Assembly (NCBI GenBank): GCA_964605155.1
Contig: CAZSAK010000017.1
Location: 1 to 64,000, forward strand
Source: CAZSAK01 sp964605155
GTDB lineage: Bacteria > Pseudomonadota > Gammaproteobacteria > SZUA-140
DNA length: 64,000 nucleotides
Reading direction: 5' to 3'
Position 1 is the stretch's first letter; each line of letters opens with the position of its first letter. Shown here piece by piece: positions 28,939 through 36,947 of this stretch. The translations under genes and the position numbers were made by a program. A model generated the notes under the pieces. The model searched no databases. It was not told the DNA's origin and saw only the letters and a list, made by a program, of their open reading frames with translations.

Positions 28939-30354
28939 TCAATGGGCGCGCTCCAGTTCCGAGACATCGACAAAATGTCCTGCCACGGCAGCCGCAGCAG
29001 CCATTGCCGGACTGACAAGATGGGTACGCCCACCTTGCCCCTGTCGGCCTTCAAAATTCCGGTTCGATGTGGAGGCACAACGTTCACCCGGTTCCAGTCG
29101 GTCGGCATTCATTGCAAGGCACATGGAACATCCGGGCTCCCGCCACTCAAATCCAGCTGCAAGGAAAATTCTGTCCAGGCCTTCCTCTTCGGCCTGGCGT
29201 TTAACCAGGCCGGATCCGGGAACCACCATGGCAAGCTTGATGTTGCCGGCAAGCTTATGGCCGCGCACGACCGCAGCGGCCTCTCGCAAATCTTCAATGC
29301 GCGAATTGGTACACGAGCCGATGAAAATCTTGTCCAGCTTGATGTCCCGAATCCGGGTTCCGGGCGCCAATCCCATATACTGCAAGGCACGCCGCATTCC
29401 CTCAATCTTGGTGGTATCGGTCTCACCGGCCGGGTCCGGTACGCGGCCATCGACCGGCACCACCATCTCGGGTGACGTACCCCATGAGACCTGCGGCCTG
29501 ATCGTGGCGGCGTCGATATCCTCGACCTGATCAAACTGTGCGTCTGAATCACTGTGCAAATCGCGCCACACGGCCACGGCCTGTTCCAACAAATCACCCT
29601 TGGGTGCTAAGGGACGGCCTTTTACATAGTTGATGGTCTTGTCATCCACGGCAACCATGCCCGCGCGCGCGCCGGCCTCGATACTCATATTACAGATCGT
29701 CATCCGGCCTTCGATGGATAGATCCCTGATCACATCGCCGCCGTATTCGATTACATAACCGGTGGCGCCGGCGGTTCCGATCCTGCCGATGATGGCAAGC
29801 GCAACATCCTTGGCTGTCACACCCGGTGCCAGACGGCCGTTGACCGAGATCAGCATATTCTTTGATTTTTTCATGACCAGGCATTGCGTTGCCATGACAT
29901 GCTCGACCTCGGATGTGCCGATACCGAAGGCCAGTGCTCCGAAGGCACCGTGGGTTGATGTATGGGAATCTCCGCAAACAATGGTCATCCCGGGAAGGGT
30001 GGCACCCTCTTCCGGACCGATGACATGCACGATCCCCTGGCGAGGATCATTCATGTGAAATTCGATGATACCCAGTTCCGCGCAATTACGATCGAGCGTC
30101 TCGACCTGGATACGTGATACCGGGTCCGATATCCCGCGGCTGCGGTCCGTCGTCGGGACATTATGATCCGGAACTGCCAGCATCGAATCTACACGCCACG
30201 GCATCCTGTGCGCCAGCCGCAAGCCCTCGAAGGCCTGTGGCGAGGTCACCTCATGCACCAGATGACGATCTATATATAGAATACTGGTCCCGTCATCATT
30301 CCTGCGGACCTCGTGGGATTCCCATAATTTGTCATAAAGTGTCTTGCCGGCCAT
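28939..30354 (-). CDS. leuC: 3-isopropylmalate dehydratase large subunit
   Basis: LeuC carries the [4Fe-4S] cluster of isopropylmalate isomerase. The 471-residue protein has VCGDSHTSTHGAFG, the cluster ligands in FIGSCTNSRIEDL and CSMCLAMN, and the C-terminal STSNRNFEGRQG motif. It begins the leftward leu operon and is divergent from folD. No leuA is present in the window, so isopropylmalate synthase must be encoded elsewhere. Confidence 0.96.
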   Translation of the reverse strand: MAGKTLYDKLWESHEVRRNDDGTSILYIDRHLVHEVTSPQAFEGLRLAHRMPWRVDSMLAVPDHNVPTTDRSRGISDPVSRIQVETLDRNCAELGIIEFHMNDPRQGIVHVIGPEEGATLPGMTIVCGDSHTSTHGAFGALAFGIGTSEVEHVMATQCLVMKKSKNMLISVNGRLAPGVTAKDVALAIIGRIGTAGATGYVIEYGGDVIRDLSIEGRMTICNMSIEAGARAGMVAVDDKTINYVKGRPLAPKGDLLEQAVAVWRDLHSDSDAQFDQVEDIDAATIRPQVSWGTSPEMVVPVDGRVPDPAGETDTTKIEGMRRALQYMGLAPGTRIRDIKLDKIFIGSCTNSRIEDLREAAAVVRGHKLAGNIKLAMVVPGSGLVKRQAEEEGLDRIFLAAGFEWREPGCSMCLAMNADRLEPGERCASTSNRNFEGRQGQGGRTHLVSPAMAAAAAVAGHFVDVSELERAH

Positions 30355-30536
30355 CGGTCATTGCACCCGTATCATTCATAACCATCTTCTCTATCATAGC
30401 ACTATTTCACTATGCTAACCTATTGTATCAACAGGACTACTGGCATTGCGCCAGGCGGTTATTCCGCTTGTATACCTGTTATCTGCATGCGAAGATTACA
30501 AAAAACAAGGTCATCAAGAGATTTATCAGCCACGAC

Positions 30537-31409
30537 ATGTCCACCGCGATAAAAGCACGCATCATCGATGGGAAAAGTATCGCCGCCGGGATACGCGGGC
30601 AGATCAAACAGCGGGTCACTGAGCGCATCGCCCGGGGTGCCCGACCGCCCGGCCTGGCGGTCATCCTGATCGGCAATGATCCTGCCTCCGAAGTCTACGT
30701 ACGCAACAAACGCAGGGCGTGTGAAGAAGCCGGTATTGTTTCCCGATCCCATGATTTGCCAGCATCCATCCCACAAAAGGAACTGGTCGAGCTGATCGAC
30801 CGGTTAAACGATGACAGTGACATTGACGGCATACTGGTGCAATTACCATTACCCGAACATATCGATACCGAAACGATCATCGAACGCATCCGCACCGACA
30901 AGGATGTCGACGGCTTTCATCCCTATAATATCGGCCGCCTTGCACTGCGCATACCGCTGCTGCAACCCTGTACGCCGCGGGGCATCATGGTATTACTGGA
31001 GCATACGGGAGAACCCATCAGGGGAAAACACGCGGTGGTCGTCGGCGCCTCGAATATTGTCGGCAGACCGATGGCGATGGAACTGTTGTTGGCGGGCAGC
31101 ACCGTGACGACCTGTCATCGATTCACGACTGATCTTGCCAGGCATATCTCACGTGCCGATATCATGGTGGTCGCCACAGGCAAGGCGGGCCTGATAAAGG
31201 GCGAATGGATCAAACCGGGTGCCATCGTCGTCGACGTCGGCACTACCCGCAACGCCCATGGAAAACTGGTCGGTGACGTCGAATTCGATGTGGCGGCGGA
31301 ACGCGCCGGATGGATCACACCGGTGCCGGGCGGAGTTGGCCCGATGACCGTTGCGATGTTGCTGGAAAATACCTTGTATGCTGCCGATCAGCTGCACGCC
31401 GAGATCTGA
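30537..31409 (+). CDS. folD: Bifunctional methylenetetrahydrofolate dehydrogenase / methenyltetrahydrofolate cyclohydrolase
   Basis: FolD interconverts methylene-, methenyl- and 10-formyl-tetrahydrofolate. The 290-residue reading from ATG 30537 fits the family (E. coli 288). Key motifs are the catalytic-lysine region VYVRNKRRACEEAGI, DGILVQLPLPEHI, DKDVDGFHP, the NADP loop VVGASNIVGRP and TPVPGGVGPMTVAMLL. The frame is open for 141 codons upstream, but that part overlaps leuC on the other strand and shows no homology. The ribosome-binding site is weak. Confidence 0.94.
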   Translation: MSTAIKARIIDGKSIAAGIRGQIKQRVTERIARGARPPGLAVILIGNDPASEVYVRNKRRACEEAGIVSRSHDLPASIPQKELVELIDRLNDDSDIDGILVQLPLPEHIDTETIIERIRTDKDVDGFHPYNIGRLALRIPLLQPCTPRGIMVLLEHTGEPIRGKHAVVVGASNIVGRPMAMELLLAGSTVTTCHRFTTDLARHISRADIMVVATGKAGLIKGEWIKPGAIVVDVGTTRNAHGKLVGDVEFDVAAERAGWITPVPGGVGPMTVAMLLENTLYAADQLHAEI

Positions 31410-31524
31410 CGAAAACCCACCCCATTTATTTCCGCAGACATGGCTTTAATAACGGCCAACTCCTGAAACCTGCCCCTGATGTGTAAAGCAGAACTTACAA
31501 AACACTTGAAAATCAAAGGATCTT

Positions 31525-31553
31525 TTGAACATCCCGACCCCAAGTAGTATAAT
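31525..31553 (+). promoter_or_regulatory. Strong sigma70-like promoter before the CSLREA protein
   Basis: TTGAAC at 31525-31530 and a perfect TATAAT at 31548-31553 are separated by exactly 17 bases. Transcription would start near 31560, leaving a leader of about 40 to 105 bases depending on the start codon. It is one of the best-matching promoters in the window. Confidence 0.75.
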
Positions 31554-31664
31554 AGACCTACCCTTCAATAATCATATCCGTAGGTATCAGTTGTAACAAA
31601 TATGATCCGTCATGTTGAATCTGTGGCCTGCCACGCGTATCTTGGTATGTCCGGCATATCTCGC

Positions 31665-34220
31665 ATGAGTGCGAATAAAAAAACAGCATCGCCACGCATA
31701 CTCTCTGCATTAGTCGTGGGCGCCATATTCAGCGTCTGTGAACCCCTGTCTGCCGCCACCATTACAGTGGACAGTGATGTGGATGCACTTATCAGTGACG
31801 GAAATTGTACCCTGCGGGAGGCGATTATCTCATCCAATACGGATTCGCCGGTAGATGCCTGCACTCAAGGCAGTGGATCGGATGTGATTATATTACCTGC
31901 AGGGACGTATATCCTGACGATACCCGGAACGAACGAAAATGCATCAGCGGACGGGGACCTCGATGTAACCAGCAACCTGACTATCAGCGGTGAGGATGCA
32001 ACCACTACGATAATCGATGGCAACGGCGCGATCACCGGTGAACGCGCAATTACCATCGGATCTTCAGGAAACAGCAGCTTCTCCGTCACGATAAGTGATG
32101 TAACGATCAAGAATGGAGCAACCGCCACCATAGGTGGCGGCATATTAAATTACGGTAACACGACGCTTACGAACATAGTAGTAACAGGCAGCACAGCGAC
32201 CCAAAATGGCGGTGGCATATACAACTTTTTGGGCAACATGACGCTCACAAACGCCACCATATTACAAAATACTGCGGCAACCAACGGCGGCGGTGTTTAT
32301 AACCTGTCAACGTTAACTATCATTGATAGTAATGTCAGCAATAATACAGCCACAACCGGATTTGGTGGCGGTATCGCAGCCTTAGGCAACAACTTTACGG
32401 TCACCGACAGCATGATTATGGATAATACCGCGGCAATCTCTGGTGGCGGTATCCACGCTGCCTCGGGCGTAACCCATATAACCGGCTGCACGGTCAGTGG
32501 CAACACTGTAATCAATGGAAACGGTGGCGGTATCTATAGCGATGGCGGTTTTGAATTCAATATAGCAGCCAGCACCATCAGTGGAAATTCAGCTCAGATA
32601 GGAGGGGGCGGTGTCAACATCGGCAGGGGTACTGCACTGATCATCAATAGTATCATTAATGGAAATACATCTTTGGGCGACGGTGGCGGTATCAATAACA
32701 ACGGGGCATTGACTGTGAATATGAGCGACATCAGTGAAAATACTGCTGTCAATCATGGCGGGGGCATCAGTAACGCAGCCAATATTGCAGCCAGGAGCAC
32801 TACCATCAGTGGAAATACAGCTCAAGGTAACGGTGGCGGCATATGGAACAACAATGGCGGCGTGCAGATGAATAACGTAACCATTACCAACAATACTGCA
32901 GATAATGACGCTGACGATTCTGGTGACGGCGGCGGGTTGTACACGAATATCGGCCTGAACAACATCAGCAATACCCTCATCGCAGGAAATATCGACGGTA
33001 GCAGTAGTGCTGAAGTACCTGATTGCCTTGGCGACATCAATTCGCTCGGTAATAACATCGTTGGAGACGACACGGGATGTAATTTCACTAATAATACCGG
33101 AGATATCGTGGGTACTACAGGCAATCCTGTAAATCCGCTTCTGGGCCCGCTCGCCGACAATGGTGGCGACACCCGAACACATGAGTTGCTGGAAGAAAGC
33201 CCGGCGATTGACACTGGGAACGACGCGAGTTGTGAAGTCCAGGATCAACGTGGCATCGACCGTCCCCAGGACGGTAACAACGATAATGTTGCGATATGTG
33301 ATATTGGCAGTTTTGAACTTCAGCTCAGTCCAAATGTGGTTTATGTTGATCCTGTGAATCCGCCGGATGACCTGCAGATGCCGTTCGACAGGCGCGTGAT
33401 CAATACTTTCCCTACGCTGGACCTGAGTGTAACGAACAGTGGCAGACTCGATCTGTTAGTTCGGAGAATCGGTAGTTTTGAACGCCTGGAGCCACCGTTC
33501 TCCCTGGATGAAGACTGTACTACGGCTCCGATTCCCCCTTCCGGCAGCTGCGTTATTACTGTCCAGTTTTCAGTGGCGCAAGTAGGCCAGTTCTCCGACA
33601 GTTTTGATATCATTACCAATGATCCTGACGAGTCCATCGTCGTCGTCGACGTCAGTGGCGAGGGAGTCCTTGCATTGAACAACACTCCCCCGTCGGCACC
33701 TGAACTGATTGCACCGGAGAACGGCGCGACTGGACAGGATCCCGATAACGTTGATTTCCAGTGGACGCGCGCCGATGATCCCGACAACGACACGCTCACC
33801 TATTCGATATTGCTCTGCACAGACGCCACGCTGTTTATATGCCCAGACCCTCAACCGCTCCAGGGTCTTACGTCAAGCATTGATCAGGAATATCTCTATG
33901 CGGGCCTGGGGACATCCGGAATATTGTTTGGTCTTTTCGGTTTTACCAGCGGACGTATTCAACGCAGGACGCGCCTGGGATTGCTGATACTCGCCTCGCT
34001 GGCTGCCAGCCCGCTGCTGATTTCGTGCGATACGGGCCTCAAGGATGTCGATGTCTCCTCGGCACTCAACTCAACCCCGTTGGGTGTTTCCTTCGGTAAT
34101 TTTACGCCCGGCACGACCTATTATTGGAGGATTGATGTGGCTGACGGGAAGGGTGGTACCGCCTCGAGCAATGTGCGAAATTTCAAAACAGCGGACGCCC
34201 CGCCGGCAGACTCCCAATAA
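31665..34220 (+). CDS. Exported CSLREA-type right-handed beta-helix protein with C-terminal Ig-like domains
   Basis: I chose ATG 31665, which starts a good signal peptide ending near LSAA; an in-frame ATG at 31602 is possible. The mature protein (851 residues with signal) begins with a CSLREA-type motif (DGNCTLREAI). About 400 residues of parallel beta-helix follow, with repeated GGGI turns (GGGILN, GGGIYN, GGGVYN), then a choice-of-anchor-Q-like end (SPAIDTG, RGIDRPQDG, DIGSFE). After that come an ASH-like domain (about 555-665) and an Fn3-like domain split by a hydrophobic insert (33900-34032). It is probably a surface or secreted protein of unknown ligand. Base use is more A+T-rich than its neighbours, which hints at transfer. 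Confidence 0.85.
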   Translation: MSANKKTASPRILSALVVGAIFSVCEPLSAATITVDSDVDALISDGNCTLREAIISSNTDSPVDACTQGSGSDVIILPAGTYILTIPGTNENASADGDLDVTSNLTISGEDATTTIIDGNGAITGERAITIGSSGNSSFSVTISDVTIKNGATATIGGGILNYGNTTLTNIVVTGSTATQNGGGIYNFLGNMTLTNATILQNTAATNGGGVYNLSTLTIIDSNVSNNTATTGFGGGIAALGNNFTVTDSMIMDNTAAISGGGIHAASGVTHITGCTVSGNTVINGNGGGIYSDGGFEFNIAASTISGNSAQIGGGGVNIGRGTALIINSIINGNTSLGDGGGINNNGALTVNMSDISENTAVNHGGGISNAANIAARSTTISGNTAQGNGGGIWNNNGGVQMNNVTITNNTADNDADDSGDGGGLYTNIGLNNISNTLIAGNIDGSSSAEVPDCLGDINSLGNNIVGDDTGCNFTNNTGDIVGTTGNPVNPLLGPLADNGGDTRTHELLEESPAIDTGNDASCEVQDQRGIDRPQDGNNDNVAICDIGSFELQLSPNVVYVDPVNPPDDLQMPFDRRVINTFPTLDLSVTNSGRLDLLVRRIGSFERLEPPFSLDEDCTTAPIPPSGSCVITVQFSVAQVGQFSDSFDIITNDPDESIVVVDVSGEGVLALNNTPPSAPELIAPENGATGQDPDNVDFQWTRADDPDNDTLTYSILLCTDATLFICPDPQPLQGLTSSIDQEYLYAGLGTSGILFGLFGFTSGRIQRRTRLGLLILASLAASPLLISCDTGLKDVDVSSALNSTPLGVSFGNFTPGTTYYWRIDVADGKGGTASSNVRNFKTADAPPADSQ

Positions 34221-34236
34221 AACTTAAGCAATACTG

Positions 34237-34704
34237 TTACTGCTGGGCCCGCAACATCCAGGCGGTCTTTTCATGTATGCGCATACGGTCGGACACCAGG
34301 GCGACAGTGGATTCATCTGTCAGCTCCTGGGCGATTGACATGACATCGCGGCATGTCTTGACGACCTGTTCATGGCCCTTCGTAAGGATATCGATCATTT
34401 CCTGTGCTGAAGGCACGCCGTCGACCTCCTTGATGGAACTCAACTCCGCAAACGCCTTGTAGGTCCCTGGTGCGGGCACGGCCAGCGTGCGGATACGTTC
34501 GGCGATATCATCTACCGCAACTGCGAGTTCGGTGTAATGCTCCTCGAACATCAGATGCAATTCACGGAACTGCGGGCCTGTGACGTTCCAGTGAAAATTA
34601 TGAGTCTGCAGATACAGTGTGTAGGAATCTGCAAGTAATCGCTTCAAGCCCTCGGCGATCCTGACGCGATCCGCCTCTTTGATGCCGATATCGATTTTGC
34701 TCAT
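34237..34704 (-). CDS. dps: Dps family DNA-protecting ferritin-like protein
   Basis: Dps stores iron using hydrogen peroxide and shields DNA. The start ATG 34704 (155 residues) has GGGAG upstream; nine extra codons in frame upstream are unlikely. The ferroxidase residues are present in HNFHWNVTGPQFRELH and in the following DDIAERI. The promoter region has a TATAAT -10 (minus strand, 34740-34745) and an OxyR-like motif at 34789-34825. It converges with the CSLREA gene. Confidence 0.92.
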   Translation of the reverse strand: MSKIDIGIKEADRVRIAEGLKRLLADSYTLYLQTHNFHWNVTGPQFRELHLMFEEHYTELAVAVDDIAERIRTLAVPAPGTYKAFAELSSIKEVDGVPSAQEMIDILTKGHEQVVKTCRDVMSIAQELTDESTVALVSDRMRIHEKTAWMLRAQQ

Positions 34705-34788
34705 ACTCGTCACTCCCTCTTTTATATACAAGATGAAAGATTATACAACTTACCAGAAAATCATATTGGAAAGACATACAGATACATA

Positions 34789-34825
34789 ATTGATTGTTGG
34801 TATTATGATCATAGCCTGATCCTAT
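34789..34825 (-). promoter_or_regulatory. Possible OxyR-binding site upstream of dps
   Basis: Read on the minus strand, ATAG-N7-CTAT is followed after exactly 7 bases by ATAC-N7-CAAT. The known OxyR site is two ATAG-N7-CTAT elements 7 bases apart. The first element matches all eight outer bases and the second six of eight. The inner T and A positions match poorly. The site is about 45 bases upstream of the -10 element, a little far for a standard OxyR site. Confidence 0.35.
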
Positions 34826-34878
34826 CAGAAAGCATATTAGCAGCCTGATATCAGCTGGATGATCCGATGGTACCTCGT

Positions 34879-34900
34879 CATGATAACACCCGTTATCATG
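34879..34900. repeat. Perfect 9-bp inverted repeat downstream of the hemP operon
   Basis: CATGATAAC and GTTATCATG flank a 4-base loop (ACCC). It lies 31 bases beyond the stop of the small exported protein. It could terminate or protect the leftward transcript, although no T-run follows, or serve as an operator for dps. Confidence 0.5.
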
Positions 34901-34930
34901 GACTTTCTTACTGACCGGACTTGAAGGACA

Positions 34931-35170
34931 TTAGCCCTCCCAGAAAACCCGCGGCGCGGCATCACGCGTGGAATTCCGCGACAGGGCATCGATCCGGGCC
35001 TGCTGGCTTTCGATGGTTGACTGCTGTTCACGGACAACACGGTTGAGTGACTCGAGATCGAGCACGTTTTCTTGCGTGGCCTCTACTTCCTGCCCGACGG
35101 CAGCAGGATGAGCGCAAAAATACAACGTGATACTGAATAAAACCGTGGCCCAACGGTGGGCAATAGACAT
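34931..35170 (-). CDS. Small exported protein with a heptad-like C-terminus
   Basis: I do not recognise the family. ATG 35170 has GGGG six bases upstream and starts a 79-residue protein with a signal peptide (about residues 1-27, WATVLFSITLYFCAHPAAVGQ region). The rest is a hydrophilic helix with leucine heptads (LDLESLNRVVREQQSTIES) and a short tail ending FWEG. It is the last gene on the strand of the Fur-type operon, 115 bases after hemP, so it may be iron-regulated too. Confidence 0.6.
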   Translation of the reverse strand: MSIAHRWATVLFSITLYFCAHPAAVGQEVEATQENVLDLESLNRVVREQQSTIESQQARIDALSRNSTRDAAPRVFWEG

Positions 35171-35284
35171 GTATAACCCCATGCAATAAGCAGCTGTTTA
35201 CAAACACTGGCTGGCTGCCTTTGCCTGGAGGCATGGGTGGCTGGCTGGTAAAGGTATCAGCCGCAGCTGCTACCCGATGTATAT

Positions 35285-35467
35285 TTATTTAGTCAGAATC
35301 AATTTTTCTTTACTGGTAATTCGCAAGCGATAATCCTGTTCGGCATGTTCGAAAATCAATTCCGAACAACCCCTCAACAGGTCATTGATCGAGATGCGAT
35401 TAAACCTGTTTTTAAGGCCAGTACCCTGATCGTTGAACTCGACCAAACTGCGTTTTTCCTTTGTCAT
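35285..35467 (-). CDS. hemP: HemP family small hemin-uptake-associated protein
   Basis: HemP proteins are small cytosolic proteins found in Fur-controlled hemin uptake loci. ATG 35467 with AAGGA upstream gives 60 residues. The C-terminal half carries RISINDLL, ELIFEH, YRLRIT and a KLILTK end, the pattern of this family. No hemin receptor or transporter is nearby, so it is an orphan copy next to an iron-storage gene. Confidence 0.8.
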   Translation of the reverse strand: MTKEKRSLVEFNDQGTGLKNRFNRISINDLLRGCSELIFEHAEQDYRLRITSKEKLILTK

Positions 35468-35502
35468 CGCCTGTTTCCTTATGGTGCGATCATGCACGAC
35501 CG

Positions 35503-35967
35503 TTACGATTTTGAAAATGGCGTGATATCGCCCGGCTTACGCAACATCTTGTCGACCTCACTCTGATGCATTTCCTCTTCTGTGATCAGGCGGCGGGCAT
35601 AGTCTTCCAGCAACACGGAACGTTCCTGTACCAGGCTGAGCAATTCCCTGTAGGATCCCAGCGCGATCTGTTCCTGTTCCAGGGATTCGCGCAGGATATC
35701 GCCGATGTCATGTTTATGGGTTTCCAGCAACGGGCCGATTGCTAAAGAGGGATGACCGCCCAGGCTGGTAATCAGCTCTCCAGCCTCCTGGGCATGCAGC
35801 AAACCCTCATTTGCCTGTTCGCGAAGCCATGAAGTGATAGGTATCCGGTTATAACCGAATACCATGAATGCATAATGGGTATAGCGCACGACCCCGGCCA
35901 GTTCCAGCTCGAGAATCTTGTTGAGTACCTCAATGACCTTGTCTTTATCCAGCGCATCTTGATTCAT
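35503..35967 (-). CDS. Bacterioferritin-like ferritin superfamily protein
   Basis: It probably oxidises and stores iron. The 154-residue protein aligns with bacterioferritin: LNKILELELAGVVRY matches the first helix with its Glu ligand, and EEEMH near residue 133 gives the fourth-helix ExxH. In the second helix the usual ExxH is EGLLH and the haem-ligand Met position is Leu, so it is unlikely to bind haem like standard Bfr. It sits 35 bases upstream of hemP and 31 bases downstream of a Cys-motif gene, all behind a Fur-type promoter. Confidence 0.8.
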   Translation of the reverse strand: MNQDALDKDKVIEVLNKILELELAGVVRYTHYAFMVFGYNRIPITSWLREQANEGLLHAQEAGELITSLGGHPSLAIGPLLETHKHDIGDILRESLEQEQIALGSYRELLSLVQERSVLLEDYARRLITEEEMHQSEVDKMLRKPGDITPFSKS

Positions 35968-35998
35968 ATTGAACCTCCCCCTTGGATTAAATCCTCTG

Positions 35999-36298
35999 TT
36001 AAATCCTCTTCACCAGATCAATCGGCACGACATCATCCTTGCCGACCTGCTGCAGGCAATGATCGCAAAAGACGCATCTGTCACCCAAAGTCTCGAGCCT
36101 GCTGTGATGAGCCTGGCTGATTTCGTCAGCGCATCCGATCAGAAAGAGCTCCCTTGCCAATTGTTGCATACCGGATCCCCCTGTGCGGGAGACTATCTGC
36201 CTGCAAGGCACGGTATCCAGTTTATCAAGTCGCCATTGATGGACAACAAGGCCGGATTCTTCCCTCACCATGCCAAGGCGGGGTTCACCATGCGTCAT
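35999..36298 (-). CDS. Conserved-looking small protein with a CxxCxxC motif, first gene of the Fur-type operon
   Basis: I do not recognise a named family. The 99-residue product (ATG 36298; ATG 36322 is also in frame and neither has a strong ribosome-binding site) has no membrane segment. Near the C-terminus, CVFCDHC gives a C-x2-C-x2-C cluster that could hold zinc or iron-sulfur, preceded by a further Cys and two His (GCADEISQAHH). It is the first ORF after a promoter overlapped by two Fur-box-like sequences and precedes a bacterioferritin-like gene, so a role in iron handling is inferred. Confidence 0.55.
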   Translation of the reverse strand: MTHGEPRLGMVREESGLVVHQWRLDKLDTVPCRQIVSRTGGSGMQQLARELFLIGCADEISQAHHSRLETLGDRCVFCDHCLQQVGKDDVVPIDLVKRI

Positions 36299-36378
36299 CC
36301 ACGCAGTGATCCAGAAACTCATAACACTATATTTATAAAAGACTTATTGACGCTTGGTAATCTTCCGCCTGTTTTCAT

Positions 36379-36432
36379 GAATAATAACTATTCTCATTTA
36401 TATTGTCAACAATAATGATAATTATTCTCATT
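36379..36432 (-). promoter_or_regulatory. Promoter overlapped by two Fur-box-like sequences
   Basis: On the minus strand TTGACA (36404-36409) and TATTAT (36381-36386) are 17 bases apart. One Fur-like box lies at 36411-36432, just upstream of the -35; a 19-base segment matches the E. coli consensus at 16 positions. A second, weaker box at 36379-36398 covers the -10. Both contain AATGAGAAT on the minus strand. This points to iron-dependent repression of the leftward operon. Confidence 0.82.
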
Positions 36433-36584
36433 TTATATCAATTCAGTCTGTGATCGGCCCGGTCTCTTCCGGCAGGTTAAATCGTCGCAGCCGACCCTAT
36501 AAAAACGTCCAGATGTATTTTTAGCCCGGCACCGCTCGGGAATGTACAGTGACATCCCGGTGCAGGATTCAACGATGGGACAAG

Positions 36585-36612
36585 CTGTCAGGACCAATGG
36601 TGGTCATGACAG
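36585..36612. repeat. Imperfect 11-bp inverted repeat
   Basis: CTGTCAGGACC and GGTCATGACAG flank a 6-base loop with one mismatch. It lies 20 bases beyond the stop of the DUF2934-like gene on the minus strand and might stabilise or end that transcript. No T-run is present. The remaining sequence between 36433 and 36631 holds nothing I can name. Confidence 0.45.
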
Positions 36613-36631
36613 GATAGCGCAACCGGATTAC

Positions 36632-36850
36632 CTATTGTTCGGTGTGAGACTCTTGCTCAAAAGAATCAATTGTTGCCTCGGCCTGTAACCAGTCTTCCAC
36701 CGGATCACCTCCCTGGAATCCGCGCTGTTCGGCGATGAAATAGGCCGTCTCGGCGATCTTGTGATAACGGTCATCCTGGTCGAAGGATATATGTTCCTGT
36801 GATTGAACTGAATGGTGGTTGATATCAGATGATGCATATTGCTGTTCCAT
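36632..36850 (-). CDS. DUF2934-like small protein
   Basis: The function is unknown. The 72-residue protein ends with the pattern IAETAYFIAEQRGFQGGDPVEDW, typical of small DUF2934 proteins. ATG 36850 has an excellent AAGGAG eight bases upstream. It appears monocistronic. Confidence 0.78.
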   Translation of the reverse strand: MEQQYASSDINHHSVQSQEHISFDQDDRYHKIAETAYFIAEQRGFQGGDPVEDWLQAEATIDSFEQESHTEQ

Positions 36851-36947
36851 GGTTACTTCTCCTTCTCAGGTTAGATCGCTTTTAGAAACACCTGAATAAT
36901 AAGACAACCTTATTACAAAAAAGTTACATGAAAATCCTGCGGGTGTG

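Noticed and set aside
30114..30536. N-terminal extension of FolD by 141 residues
   Set aside because: The extension overlaps leuC, has no similarity to FolD, and the family length is matched from ATG 30537.
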